Source of the DNA: Lachnospiraceae bacterium NK4A179
GTDB lineage: Bacteria; Bacillota; Clostridia; Lachnospirales; Lachnospiraceae
Reading direction: 5' to 3'
NCBI GenBank assembly: GCA_000421045.1
Contig: ATWC01000024.1
Coordinates: forward strand, 1-47,777
DNA: 47,777 bases
The stretch's first letter is position 1; every line of letters starts with the position of its first letter. The notes under the pieces were generated by a model. The model made no database searches. It saw nothing but the letters and a program-made list of their open reading frames with translations, and was not told where the DNA came from. This document shows, in pieces, positions 24,892 through 33,606 of this stretch. Both the position numbers and the translations under genes were made by a program.

Positions 24892-26190
24892 ATGTCAGAT
24901 ATAAGTTTCAGCGCAAAAGCTATAAGAGCAGGATATGATTCATCAGAACACTTCAATTCAGTTAATCCGCCTATCTATCAGACGGCTTCCTTCGATCTTC
25001 AGGATATCGACAGAACAAGACGTTTATGGACCGGAGCAGAAGCAGGCGGTATATATTCAAGAGTAGGAAATCCGACAGCTGCTATTCTTGAATCGAGAAT
25101 AGCAGAGCTTGACGGCGGAAAAGCCGCAGTTGCTCTTTCTTCAGGAATGGCTGCCATAACCTACCCCCTTCTTTTACTCGGACAGGGTGGCGGTAATATC
25201 GTAGCGGGATCATCTCTTTATGGTGCAGCTCAGCTTGATCTTGCAGAGTTTTTACCCAAGTATGGAATTAACACAAAGTTTGTAAAGGATAGAACAACCC
25301 CCGAGGCTTATGGTGAACTTATAGATGAGAATACCAAGGCCGTTTATCTTGAATCCATCAGTAATCCTAACATTGAACTTTACGATATCGATGCAATTGC
25401 CAAGATCGCACATGCACACGGTGTTCCGGTTGTTGTTGACAATACTGTGGCTACACCCTATCTGTACAGACCTTTCGAGCATGGTGCCGACATAATAGTA
25501 TATTCAGCAACCAAGGAAATAAATGGTCACGGGAATGTTATCGCAGGTCTCGTTGTAGAGAAAGGTGATTTCCCGTTCGACGAGAAAAAGTATCCGCAGT
25601 TCTATGAGAAAAGCTGGAAGATGAGAGATCTTCAGGATAATAAGAGAAGTGCCGTTGAGTTTATACCGGGTGCTCCTGTGATCGCAGCACTTAAGATCTT
25701 CTTTACAGAATTCTTCGGTGGAGCGCTGGGTTCATTTGAGTCTTATCTCGTTCTTCAGGGCTTATCTACACTTTCTGTCAGATTGGACAAGAAGATCAGT
25801 ACTGTCAAAAAGGTAGTTGAATTCCTTGAAAGTCGTGATGAGGTCGAATTCGTAAGACATCCCTTTGCAAAAGGAAGTGAATTTAAGGCACTTGCTGACA
25901 GAGATTTTCCCAAAGGTCCCGGAGCGCTTTTATCATTCGGTTTCAAGGGCACCCGTGAACAGGAAGGTAAATTCATAAAGTCGCTTAAAAACTTCAGTTA
26001 TCACGTTAATATCGGAGATGTAAGATCTCTTATCACGAATCCGCCTGAGAATACGCATACCGAACTTGATCCAGAGCTGCGTGATCTGGCAGGTGTTCCC
26101 GATAACCTGATCAGACTTTCAATAGGTCTTGAGGATCCGGAGGATCTGATAAACGATCTCACACAGGCATTTGAAAAGGCTTTTTCCTGA
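24892..26190 (+). CDS. O-acetylhomoserine sulfhydrylase-like PLP enzyme (MetY type)
   Basis: The 432-residue Cys/Met-metabolism PLP enzyme has SRVGNPT near residue 56, SSGMAA, the PLP-facing VVDNT (Asp183) and the Schiff-base lysine in YSATKEINGHGN (Lys208). Length and the ending motif SIGLEDPEDLINDL fit O-acetylhomoserine aminocarboxypropyltransferases, which join sulfide or methanethiol to O-acetylhomoserine. AGGAGG lies 9 nt upstream. Control by the Cys attenuator and divergence from the nitrogenase-like operon tie it to sulfur assimilation or salvage. Confidence 0.88.
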   Translation: MSDISFSAKAIRAGYDSSEHFNSVNPPIYQTASFDLQDIDRTRRLWTGAEAGGIYSRVGNPTAAILESRIAELDGGKAAVALSSGMAAITYPLLLLGQGGGNIVAGSSLYGAAQLDLAEFLPKYGINTKFVKDRTTPEAYGELIDENTKAVYLESISNPNIELYDIDAIAKIAHAHGVPVVVDNTVATPYLYRPFEHGADIIVYSATKEINGHGNVIAGLVVEKGDFPFDEKKYPQFYEKSWKMRDLQDNKRSAVEFIPGAPVIAALKIFFTEFFGGALGSFESYLVLQGLSTLSVRLDKKISTVKKVVEFLESRDEVEFVRHPFAKGSEFKALADRDFPKGPGALLSFGFKGTREQEGKFIKSLKNFSYHVNIGDVRSLITNPPENTHTELDPELRDLAGVPDNLIRLSIGLEDPEDLINDLTQAFEKAFS

Positions 26191-26208
26191 TAGCGGAGGT
26201 AAATGATC

Positions 26209-27015
26209 ATGGCAAACGAATTTAAAGATAAAACAATATTCATCACAGGCGCTGCTAAAGGACAGGGAAGAGCAGTTGCTTTAGCCTTTGCCAAAGAAGG
26301 TGCAAACATAATCGCATTTGATCTCGGTGAAAGGATCGAGTATCCGGCATATAACAGATCTTCTAATGAAGACCTTGAGAAACTTAAGTCTGAGGTTGAG
26401 AGCGAAGGTGGAAAGATACTTATATATGCAGGCGATGTGCGAAAGGCAGCTGATGTTGAGGAGGCTGTTGAGCGCGGTGTTAAAGAGTTCGGCGGTATTG
26501 ATATACTCTTCAGCAATGCCGGTATCGCTGCTTACGGATATTCATGGGAACTTACGGAGGATCAATGGGATGCCTTGATAGAAGTTAATCTTAAGGGCGG
26601 CTTCCTCGTATCAAAGTACGTCATCCCTCATCTTATCGAGAAGAAAAGCGGTGTGATAATCTACAATTCATCTGTAGCGGGTCTGCGTGGTTTTGGAAGA
26701 ATGAGTCATTATGCAGCTTCAAAGCACGGACTTGTCGGGCTTGCTAAGTCTCAGGCAATAGAACTTGCTCCATACGGCATAAGAGTCGTTACTCTTCACC
26801 CGACAGGAGTTAACACGCCGATGAACGACGGACTTGCTGAACTTGAAGGAACAACTCCTACTGAGATCGCCGAGAGATCGGCAGGAAATCTTCTTAGAAC
26901 TCCTTGGATCGAAACGGAAGATATTGTAGAAGCCGTAAAGTATATAGCGAGCGACAAAGCAAGATATATGACAGGTAATCAGTTCGTACTTGATGCAGGT
27001 CTGCTGACACGGTGA
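26209..27015 (+). CDS. SDR-family NAD(P)-dependent oxidoreductase
   Basis: The 268-residue classical short-chain dehydrogenase has the nucleotide motif TGAAKGQGR (near residue 13), SNAGIA, and the catalytic series YNSSVAG with HYAASKHG (Tyr168, Lys172). TGAAKGQGR resembles the subgroup often annotated as carveol-dehydrogenase or mycofactocin-linked SDRs. I start it at ATG 26209, where GGAGG is 9 nt away; ATG 26203 is too close. The gap to the sulfhydrylase is 18 nt, so they form one operon. Substrate unknown. The stop is repeat-derived. Confidence 0.88.
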   Translation: MANEFKDKTIFITGAAKGQGRAVALAFAKEGANIIAFDLGERIEYPAYNRSSNEDLEKLKSEVESEGGKILIYAGDVRKAADVEEAVERGVKEFGGIDILFSNAGIAAYGYSWELTEDQWDALIEVNLKGGFLVSKYVIPHLIEKKSGVIIYNSSVAGLRGFGRMSHYAASKHGLVGLAKSQAIELAPYGIRVVTLHPTGVNTPMNDGLAELEGTTPTEIAERSAGNLLRTPWIETEDIVEAVKYIASDKARYMTGNQFVLDAGLLTR

Positions 27016-27044
27016 ACCCCCGGGACGGGGTTTGTGGTCCATTT
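27013..27044. repeat. REP-like repeat, copy 10 (short unit)
   Basis: The 32-nt short form (TGAACCCCCGGGACGGGG, ending GTGGTCCATT) has as its first codon the SDR stop. It is nearly identical to copies 7 and 12. Confidence 0.92.
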
Positions 27045-27106
27045 TTAAATCAAATGAACTTGTTTAAGTAATATGATATAAATAAGTTCAAGAGGTGATA
27101 AGGCGA

Positions 27107-27233
27107 ATGGATTATAATTTTTCAGATGATCTGCATAGACAGGATTCTGGAAGCAAAGGGATTTGCAAATGATAACATTGACGAAGAGAAAAGACAATTC
27201 GAGATTTTTAAAAGAATAAGAAACATCAAATGA
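27107..27233 (+). pseudogene. Frameshifted small gene
   Basis: An ATG at 27107 with AGAGGTGATAAGG upstream opens MDYNFSD. The next frame then continues with coding-like ICIDRILEAKGFANDN to an ending FKRIRNIK. One extra base near 27127 breaks it. The TGA stop at 27231 is part of a repeat copy. About 41 residues if repaired; family unknown. Confidence 0.35.
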
Positions 27234-27259
27234 GCCACCAACCCCGTCCCCCAGGTTCA
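27231..27259. repeat. REP-like repeat, copy 11 (half unit)
   Basis: A single half unit lies between convergent reading frames. Its TGA (27231) stops the small plus-strand frame, and TCA at 27257-27259 is the TGA stop of the TetR gene on the minus strand. Confidence 0.88.
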
Positions 27260-27856
27260 GAATAGATAATTAACTATCATGGCTGTCAGTTCCCTTGTGA
27301 CAGCCTTTTTATTTTTGCCCTTATTATGAAAAACGGTGTCATGAACTACAGCCTCTACCATAGTGAGGATTATATATGATGCGGTTTTTAAATCTTTGAC
27401 TTTTACCATATCCCTGTAATTGCCAAGCATTTCTACGAACATATCGGAGATCTGTTTTTTATATACCATCTCAATAGCTCTGAACTCATCTGATTGTTCA
27501 GAGAGGGAAGAAATCTCTCTTTGAAATTCCGGCATTATCCCGTGGCCTTTGAAGATATACGATATATACATATATACGGTATCTTCGACAGACATATCTT
27601 CCGGAAGAGAATTAAGATCGACCGGTTCAAGAACCATGCTGTATATATCTGCAACCAGTTCGGTGTAAAGTTCTTTCTTATCTTTGAAATATGAATAAAA
27701 GGTTCCGATGGATACATCGGCCTCTTTTGCAATCTCATTGGAGCTGGTGGAGTGATAGCCTTTTTCAGACATCAGTTTGACGGCGGCGTCTTTGATACGC
27801 TGCTTTTTTTCTATACTCCGCTGCTGTTTAGGGACTCTGGTTTCTACAGATGCCAT
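27257..27856 (-). CDS. TetR/AcrR-family transcriptional regulator
   Basis: The 199-residue protein has a TetR domain (IKDAAVKLMSEKGYHSTSSN, EADVSIGTFYSYFKDKKELY) and a helical C-terminal domain. It is divergent from the ABC exporter operon, and three palindromes sharing ATGAG/CTCAT half-sites lie between them. It is therefore almost certainly the local repressor of that exporter and of itself. Confidence 0.9.
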   Translation of the reverse strand: MASVETRVPKQQRSIEKKQRIKDAAVKLMSEKGYHSTSSNEIAKEADVSIGTFYSYFKDKKELYTELVADIYSMVLEPVDLNSLPEDMSVEDTVYMYISYIFKGHGIMPEFQREISSLSEQSDEFRAIEMVYKKQISDMFVEMLGNYRDMVKVKDLKTASYIILTMVEAVVHDTVFHNKGKNKKAVTRELTAMIVNYLF

Positions 27857-27921
27857 GTCGACCTCCCATATATCTGTTAATGAAGAGAGTATAACACATT
27901 GGGAATTAAATGAAAAGAAAA

Positions 27922-28039
27922 ATATGAGTTATTACTCATATTTCTATTGACAAGATCCTGGCCGGATGCTATTATCCCAAAATATGAGTAGTAGCTCATA
28001 TTAATATTTGTATCATCACAAAACATGAGCAGCTCATAT
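27922..28039 (+). promoter_or_regulatory. Exporter promoter with three ATGAG/CTCAT operators
   Basis: TTGACA (27947-27952) and TATTAT (27970-27975) are 17 nt apart. Palindromes lie at 27922-27941 (ATATGAGT-TATT-ACTCATAT), 27982-28001 (ATATGAGT-AGTA-GCTCATAT) and 28025-28037 (ATGAGC-A-GCTCAT). The third has the same half-sites but a spacer three bases shorter. Confidence 0.8.
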
Positions 28040-28085
28040 TAATTATTTGGTGATCTATTACAGATATTAAAGGAGGAGCAGATAT

Positions 28086-28787
28086 ATGTATTTAGAAGTA
28101 AAAGGATTAAAGAAAAGCTATGGTGAGGGCGGGAGTTATATACAGGTTTTGAAGGGGATAGATCTTTCGGTAGAGAAAGGACTTATGTGCGTGATACAGG
28201 GAACCAGCGGTTCGGGAAAATCTACAATGCTTAATTGCATCGGAGGGCTGGATACAGCTGACAGCGGATCTATAAAAATATCCGGTAAGGAGATAGTCGG
28301 CCTTAAGAATAATCTGCTTTCAGAGTACCGGAGAGAAAGTCTTGGTTTTATTTTCCAGTTCTACAACCTCGTACCGAATCTTACAGTCCGTGAAAATATA
28401 AGGGTTTGCGAATATCTGTCAGATGATCCTATGGATATAGATGAACTGCTGGAGGTTTTGGGATTAACGGAACATCAGAATAAATTTCCTTCCCAACTCT
28501 CCGGAGGACAGCAGCAAAGATGCGCCATAGCAAGAGCGCTCATCAAAAACCCGAAGCTGCTTCTCTGCGATGAGCCTACTGGCGCACTTGATTCTAAAAC
28601 ATCAAAAGATATTTTGATCTTGCTTGAAAAAGTGAATAAAAAATTCGGAACGACAATGTTGATAGTTACACATAATAATGCCATCAAAAATATGGTGGAT
28701 CAGGTGATCATCATGAAGGATGGTGAGATCAGAAAGAATTATATGAATGAAGAAAAGGTTCCTGCGGCTGAATTGGAGGATCTGTAA
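28086..28787 (+). CDS. ABC transporter ATP-binding protein (MacB/LolD type)
   Basis: The 233-residue ATPase has Walker A GTSGSGKS (39-46), Q-loop FIFQFYNLVPNLTVREN, signature LSGGQQQR (138-145) and Walker B LLLCDEPTGALD. These are typical of MacB/LolD-like exporters or FtsX partners. AAAGGAGG lies upstream of the ATG at 28086. The stop abuts the permease ATG. It is regulated through the TetR operators in front. Confidence 0.92.
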   Translation: MYLEVKGLKKSYGEGGSYIQVLKGIDLSVEKGLMCVIQGTSGSGKSTMLNCIGGLDTADSGSIKISGKEIVGLKNNLLSEYRRESLGFIFQFYNLVPNLTVRENIRVCEYLSDDPMDIDELLEVLGLTEHQNKFPSQLSGGQQQRCAIARALIKNPKLLLCDEPTGALDSKTSKDILILLEKVNKKFGTTMLIVTHNNAIKNMVDQVIIMKDGEIRKNYMNEEKVPAAELEDL

Positions 28788-31514
28788 ATGAAAAGTCTGA
28801 ATAAAAGAATATTAAGGGAATTAAAATCTCATTTCGGAAGATATCTGGCACTGCTGTTTATGATAGTGCTGGGTATGTATCTGGTTGTAAGTGTTGCAGG
28901 CATGGCAGAAACTACCATCGCGGGAACGGAAAAGTACAACGAAAGATGCAGATTGCAGGACGGGCAGTTTACGGTATTTGTCCCGCTTATCGATGAGCAG
29001 TTAAAGACTCTTTCCGACAAGTATGGAAGTATTGAGAAGATCTTCAGTGTGGACGTAGCCGTCAGATCAGGTGATACCGCTCCGGAAAAAACTCTCAGGA
29101 TCTTCAAAGTAAGAAAAGATATTGATCTGATAAATATGGATGAAGGCAGTCTTCCTGAGAAAGATGATGAGATAGTGATAATGAATCTCTTTGCAGAAAG
29201 GAATGATCTGAAAGCAGGAGACTGTATAGAATTATCAGGTATAGAATACAGAATATGCGGGATTGGCTGTGTGCCGGATTATAATCTGACCGTAAAAAAT
29301 TTTTCGGATATGACTGCTGATCCTGAAAGCTTTGGAGTTGCTTTTGTATCTGATACTGCATACGAAGAGATAAAGAAAGGGAAAGATGCGGGCGTAGAGG
29401 ATTATACCTATGCATACCGGTTAAAGGATACGGAACAGATTTCTGCTAAAGAAAAAGAGACAAAGGCCAGGGCGCTTAAGGATGATATTAAAGATATTGA
29501 CTTTGATTACAAGGCATCTGGAAATGAGTATCTGATCGAATATGTAGACAGGATGTATCAGGATAAGACGGATTTTGAAGAGGGTCTTGATGAACTTGTG
29601 GATGGAACAGATGAGCTGTATGACGGTATTACAGAAGTATATGACGGAGCATCTGAACTGAATGACGGAACAGCTGAATTTTATGATGCCGTAGAAGATA
29701 ATAATAAGAATTTTAATCTGTTAAAGGCTTCGCCGTATTCGCCGCTTACACAGATAACAGACGGATATCTTGAAGGGGCAGAGGAATTAAAGCGTGGCAC
29801 AGAGGAGTTGAAAGACGGAACCAGGGAACTTAAAGAGGGAGCGGATGAGTTTAAGGATGGCATAGAGGATTTTGATAAGGATGTCAGAGAATTTCTTGAT
29901 GATAATTATGAAGTAAACATCCCTAACCTTGAAAGTTTTTATGAAAATAAAGACAACCCGCGTATCGCCAGCGATGCAGCCAGCGATGTGATCCTTAAGC
30001 GGCTGGTAAGCCTTGTGGCAGGCGCAATCCTTGTAATGCTTTTTGCATATGTGATATCTGTATTTATCATTCATCAGATAAATGAGGAAAGCAGCGTTAT
30101 AGGTACTCTTTATGCCATGGGTGTAAAGAAGTCGAGCCTTATAGCACACTATGTTCTGCTTCCGACTATCGTAACTTTTGTGGCGGGCCTTATAGGAATG
30201 GCAGTAGGCTTCAGCGAAGTGGGTGTGGATTTCCAAATGCTTGACAGTTATCTGTATTACAGCATACCGCAGATGGATAAGATCTATCCGGTATATATAA
30301 TCATGTACTGTCTTGTTATGCCACCGGTCATCTCAGTGATAGTTAATGTTCTGGTGATAAATAAAAAGCTTTCAAAAACAGCGCTCTCGCTTATCAAAAA
30401 TGAGCAGGAGAATCTTGTAAAGGGAGCTTCTATATCAGCTAATGCTGCAGGAAAGGGCAGGAGAAAGGATGGAAATTTCCTCAGACAGTATACCTCCAGG
30501 CAGATATCAAGAGAAAGAAGAAGTGTCCTGACAGTTATCATGGGTATGGTGGTCGCACTCCTTATATTCATGATAGGACTTAACTGCTATGTTCTCTGCA
30601 ATAATGTCAAAAGGGATAATATAGAAGATATCAATTATGAATATATGTATATCCTTAAGTATCCTATGGAGGAAGCGCCGAAGGATGCAGAGGCCTGCTA
30701 TATGAAGAATCTGTCCATGAAATATCTGGATTATTCGCTGGACGTAAATATCATAGGTATAGATGAAGACAATAAGTACTATAACTTCAAAACCAGCGGC
30801 AATAAGAAAGAATTGGTGATAGCATCTTCAACAGCACAGAAATACGATCTTAAAGTTGGGGATACCTTTATACTGGATGATATTTCGGAAGACAGAAGCT
30901 ATGCATTTACGGTTTCGGATATAGTTGATTATTCAATAGGGCTTACTGCCTATATGGATATCGATGAGATGAGAGAACTCTTTGGTGAAGATGATGATTA
31001 TTTCAATATGCTGGTATCAGATAAAGATCTGAATATTGATGGCGGAAGAGTTTATTCTGTAACTAAACGCGCTGATATAGAGAATGCGGCCGGGATATTT
31101 GTAGACCAGATGATGTCGCTTATCGTTATCCTGATAGTCGTATCAATACTCATCTTTATTGCTGTAATGTATCTTATGCTGAATGTTATGATAGACCGTG
31201 CTGCTTTCGGAATCTCTCTGGTAAAGATATTCGGCTACAGAATGAGGGAAATAAGAAAGGTTTATCTGGATGGAAATTTTTATGCTGTGATCGCGGGAGC
31301 CTGCATAGGCATACCTATAGTAAAGAAGATAGCGGATTCAATATATCCGTATTTCATTGCCAATACCGCTATGGGAATGGATCTTAAGTTTGACTGGTTT
31401 ATGTATGCCGGGATACTTGGAGGAGTTGCTCTTGTGTACTTGATCATCAGCAGCATCCTGACAGGAAAGATAAAGAGGATCGTACCTGCGGAAGTCCTTA
31501 AAAACCGGGAATGA
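28788..31514 (+). CDS. FtsX-like permease with YhgE-like repeat region
   Basis: The 908-residue permease has an N-terminal helix near residues 18-40, a large external region, three central helices (about 410-530) and a second FtsX-type block at the C-terminus. Residues 265-370 carry repeated ELxDGTxEL units (DGTDELYDGITEVYDGASEL, GTEELKDGTRELKEGADEF), a coiled-coil-like pattern known from YhgE/Pip-type proteins. With the ATPase it probably exports a toxic or cell-envelope compound. The stop TGA is the start of a repeat copy. Confidence 0.88.
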   Translation: MKSLNKRILRELKSHFGRYLALLFMIVLGMYLVVSVAGMAETTIAGTEKYNERCRLQDGQFTVFVPLIDEQLKTLSDKYGSIEKIFSVDVAVRSGDTAPEKTLRIFKVRKDIDLINMDEGSLPEKDDEIVIMNLFAERNDLKAGDCIELSGIEYRICGIGCVPDYNLTVKNFSDMTADPESFGVAFVSDTAYEEIKKGKDAGVEDYTYAYRLKDTEQISAKEKETKARALKDDIKDIDFDYKASGNEYLIEYVDRMYQDKTDFEEGLDELVDGTDELYDGITEVYDGASELNDGTAEFYDAVEDNNKNFNLLKASPYSPLTQITDGYLEGAEELKRGTEELKDGTRELKEGADEFKDGIEDFDKDVREFLDDNYEVNIPNLESFYENKDNPRIASDAASDVILKRLVSLVAGAILVMLFAYVISVFIIHQINEESSVIGTLYAMGVKKSSLIAHYVLLPTIVTFVAGLIGMAVGFSEVGVDFQMLDSYLYYSIPQMDKIYPVYIIMYCLVMPPVISVIVNVLVINKKLSKTALSLIKNEQENLVKGASISANAAGKGRRKDGNFLRQYTSRQISRERRSVLTVIMGMVVALLIFMIGLNCYVLCNNVKRDNIEDINYEYMYILKYPMEEAPKDAEACYMKNLSMKYLDYSLDVNIIGIDEDNKYYNFKTSGNKKELVIASSTAQKYDLKVGDTFILDDISEDRSYAFTVSDIVDYSIGLTAYMDIDEMRELFGEDDDYFNMLVSDKDLNIDGGRVYSVTKRADIENAAGIFVDQMMSLIVILIVVSILIFIAVMYLMLNVMIDRAAFGISLVKIFGYRMREIRKVYLDGNFYAVIAGACIGIPIVKKIADSIYPYFIANTAMGMDLKFDWFMYAGILGGVALVYLIISSILTGKIKRIVPAEVLKNRE

Positions 31515-31543
31515 ACCCCCGGGACGGGGTTTGTGGTCCATTT
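31512..31543. repeat. REP-like repeat, copy 12 (short unit)
   Basis: The 32-nt short form is nearly identical to copy 10, with the TGA of TGAACCCCCGGGACGGGG acting as stop of the permease gene. Confidence 0.92.
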
Positions 31544-31577
31544 GCGGACAGCTGTGCACTGGCTATGAAGTATCTGG

Positions 31578-31801
31578 TCACAGACTATAAGACGAGTTCT
31601 GTATTATTTCCGTAACTGTTATCCCTTCATAAGCACTTGTCTTGAGAAGCTCAAACAGCGTATCGCTATCGGATTAGGTGTATCCTTCATATAAGCCTCC
31701 AAGTGACACAAATCTGCAAATGTGTATCTCTTTGCGCGATTCCATTGACTATCTGTCCGGTCGATTGTATCATGATTTTTAAAATGACACAATTGTGTCA
31801 C
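31578..31801 (-). pseudogene. Frameshifted small gene, antitoxin-like
   Basis: On the minus strand a frame from a GTG at 31801 runs through YTFADLCHLEAYMKDTPN. A -1 shifted frame then continues SDSDTLFELLKTSAYEG to a TGA at 31578. Joined, they give a protein of about 74 residues with the size and composition of a small regulator or antitoxin, but I cannot name a family. The frame break lies near 31670. Confidence 0.4.
31785..31800. promoter_or_regulatory. Perfect 16-nt palindrome TGACACAATTGTGTCA
   Basis: The palindrome sits at the very start of the broken minus-strand gene and before a rightward gene fragment. It looks like a regulator-binding site. Its half-site TGACAC is also used in the TetR operators at 38202-38248, but with another spacing. 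Confidence 0.55.
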
Positions 31802-31815
31802 ATGGAGTGGAATAA

Positions 31816-31925
31816 ATGGAAATCAAAAAGATCATCCTTTTCCGGGGATCGGACACGGCGAGATCCTGTCATTTTCGGCTAAGATGGTTCGGGAGATAAG
31901 GCGATTTGTTGAAGATGAAGCTTGA
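31816..31925 (+). pseudogene. Frameshifted fragment before GNAT gene
   Basis: ATG 31816 opens MEIKKIILF. A second frame then carries coding-like GHGEILSFSAKMVREIRRFV and ends in TGA 31923-31925, overlapping the GNAT start. It may be a decayed short gene once coupled to the acetyltransferase. Low certainty. Confidence 0.25.
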
Positions 31926-32508
31926 TAAATTGACTGACAGAGAAATAGAAGATATAGCCGGAGTATTCAGTGATCATATATTCGGGAATGGAGAAAAAGG
32001 CTTATACTATCTTTGCAAAAGCCGGGACGAACGAAAGGCGTTCGTTACCGGCTATATTAATTATCTGCTTACGGGAGCACGTTTTTTTACGGTAAGCAGA
32101 AAGAAAGAAGGTTATATCTGCCTGCAGACTCAGACCGAAGGAGCATCGTTAAAAGGAAAAGTGGCATTTGTTTCCGGAATCGTAAAAAGTATGGGCATTC
32201 CGGGAGCGCTCAGATTCGGGATCGATTATATTAAGGCAGGAAAGCCGATAGAAAAACTGTTGAGATCGGAAGGCTATGTTCATATAAGACTGTTGGCCGT
32301 AAGAAAGGAATATCAGGGGCAGGGGTATATGAAAAAGCTTATCGATATTGCATTTGATCAGGCAAAAAAGAAAAATGTACCCTGCATCGTATCTACTGAC
32401 AGTATGGAGAAGGCGGAAAGGTATGAACGCTATGGATTCAGACTGTTCAGGAAAAGACATCTGTCAGATAGTGCAACGGAATATGACATGATATGGCGGA
32501 ACACATAA
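31915..32508 (+). CDS. GNAT-family N-acetyltransferase
   Basis: The 197-residue protein has the GNAT acetyl-CoA motif RLLAVRKEYQGQGYMKKLID (motif A, QGxG form) followed by YERYGFRLFRKRHL (motif B). The N-terminal half is family-specific. The substrate is unknown. I choose ATG 31915, which overlaps the end of an upstream fragment; TTG codons at 31906 and 31909 are alternatives. Confidence 0.82.
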   Translation: MKLDKLTDREIEDIAGVFSDHIFGNGEKGLYYLCKSRDERKAFVTGYINYLLTGARFFTVSRKKEGYICLQTQTEGASLKGKVAFVSGIVKSMGIPGALRFGIDYIKAGKPIEKLLRSEGYVHIRLLAVRKEYQGQGYMKKLIDIAFDQAKKKNVPCIVSTDSMEKAERYERYGFRLFRKRHLSDSATEYDMIWRNT

Positions 32509-32529
32509 CGAATTGTTATATGGAAAACG

Positions 32530-32559
32530 GTTAGCAATGTCTAACTAATGTGCTATAAT
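32530..32559 (+). promoter_or_regulatory. Promoter with GTTAG-n6-CTAAC palindrome
   Basis: TATAAT at 32554-32559 is preceded at 17 nt by a weak TTAGCA (32531-32536). The palindrome GTTAG-CAATGT-CTAAC (32530-32545) covers the -35. CCATTAT/ATAATGG arms in the leader form a further inverted repeat. It drives the hydrolase at 32629. Confidence 0.5.
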
Positions 32560-32628
32560 TCTCTCCGAAAAAGGAACGCATGCCATTATATGCATAAGTA
32601 AGCAAATAATGGATGGTAAAGGAGAGAT

Positions 32629-33483
32629 ATGCGAACATATTCAGAAGAAGAGAAAGAATTTTTAAAATGTCATAGTTACTCGGAAGATGTGATAGACGGT
32701 CACAAACTCCGCTATGTTATATCCGGCACAGAGAATAAACAAGCTATCGTATTCATGAACGGCCTCGAAATTCAGCAAATGTTCATGCGCTATGTTGAGG
32801 CCTTCGAAGATCAATATCAAACTCTGATAATAGAATATCCAACAGATACAAAAAATAATGATGAGCAGCTTTCAGTAATTCATAGTCTGCTGGAAAAACT
32901 AAATATAAAGAATCCTGTCATGATCGGCGCAAGTGACGGCGGAATGCTGGCTCAGTTATATACAAGGCGATATAAAGATATCTGTGCGCTGATCCTTATG
33001 GCAACGGTTACGCTTGATTCGGAGTATCTTGAATCGGATAGAAAAAGGCCGTGGTTTACCAAAGTGCTTACAACAGCGTTTAGGATCGTGCCATGGAAAT
33101 TAGCCGGTAATATACTGACAAAAAAAGTTAACACATACTATGAAGGTGAAAGCGAAGATGAAATGGCATATGGAGCAAGCTTCTTCCGGATGATCGCCGA
33201 AAATCGCCGTAATAAAGAAAAGCTGATACATTCGTTTAGAATGGTTGGAGAATTGATACATGAACCCCTCATGAAGACATCGGATTTTGAATGTGTTCGA
33301 GGCCGGATACTTCTGTTGCAACCAGAAAACGATATCTTTTCGAAGAAAGATCAAAAAACGATCGAAGTATTATTGCCGGAGCCGGAAGTGCATTATATCC
33401 GTGGAAGTCATCATGGCCCCTGGGTCTTGCAGGATGAGTACATTATCAAAATAAAGAATTTCCTTAATCGGATCGTCATATAA
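32629..33483 (+). CDS. Alpha/beta hydrolase
   Basis: The 284-residue protein has the nucleophile elbow IGASDGGMLA (Ser102), an N-terminal AIVFMNGLE oxyanion strand and the C-terminal GSHHGPWV histidine, a full catalytic series for an esterase/lipase-like hydrolase. GGAGAG lies 5 nt before the ATG. Substrate unknown. It is followed by the ATC hydrolase-like gene but separated by a degenerate repeat, so the operon relation is unclear. Confidence 0.85.
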   Translation: MRTYSEEEKEFLKCHSYSEDVIDGHKLRYVISGTENKQAIVFMNGLEIQQMFMRYVEAFEDQYQTLIIEYPTDTKNNDEQLSVIHSLLEKLNIKNPVMIGASDGGMLAQLYTRRYKDICALILMATVTLDSEYLESDRKRPWFTKVLTTAFRIVPWKLAGNILTKKVNTYYEGESEDEMAYGASFFRMIAENRRNKEKLIHSFRMVGELIHEPLMKTSDFECVRGRILLLQPENDIFSKKDQKTIEVLLPEPEVHYIRGSHHGPWVLQDEYIIKIKNFLNRIVI

Positions 33484-33491
33484 AATGTGTT

Positions 33492-33555
33492 TGTTTTCCA
33501 CAGGGGTCAGGTACCAAGGTCTTGCTCATTGGCTTATGCACAAATTTGGAAAACA
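33492..33555. repeat. Inverted repeat enclosing a degenerate REP-like copy 13
   Basis: TGTTTTCCA (33492-33500) and TGGAAAACA (33547-33555) are 9-nt inverse arms. Between them AGGGGTCAGGTACCAAGGTC resembles the GTACCTGACCCCAAGGTC end of copy 1 in the opposite orientation. Confidence 0.45.
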
Positions 33556-33606
33556 GCTTGGATAAACAGTAAATCAGAAGATGAATGGTGAAAGGAATTT
33601 TTTCAG

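Noticed and set aside
27257-27259. Repeats as simple rho-independent terminators
   Set aside because: The arms are not followed by T tracts, and half units occur alone. A termination role remains possible but is not shown by sequence alone.
32530-32545. Same regulator for this palindrome and the nitrogenase-like operator at 24490
   Set aside because: The half-sites are similar (TTAG/CTAA) but spacing and flanks differ, and such short AT-rich palindromes are common; not enough to claim a shared regulon.
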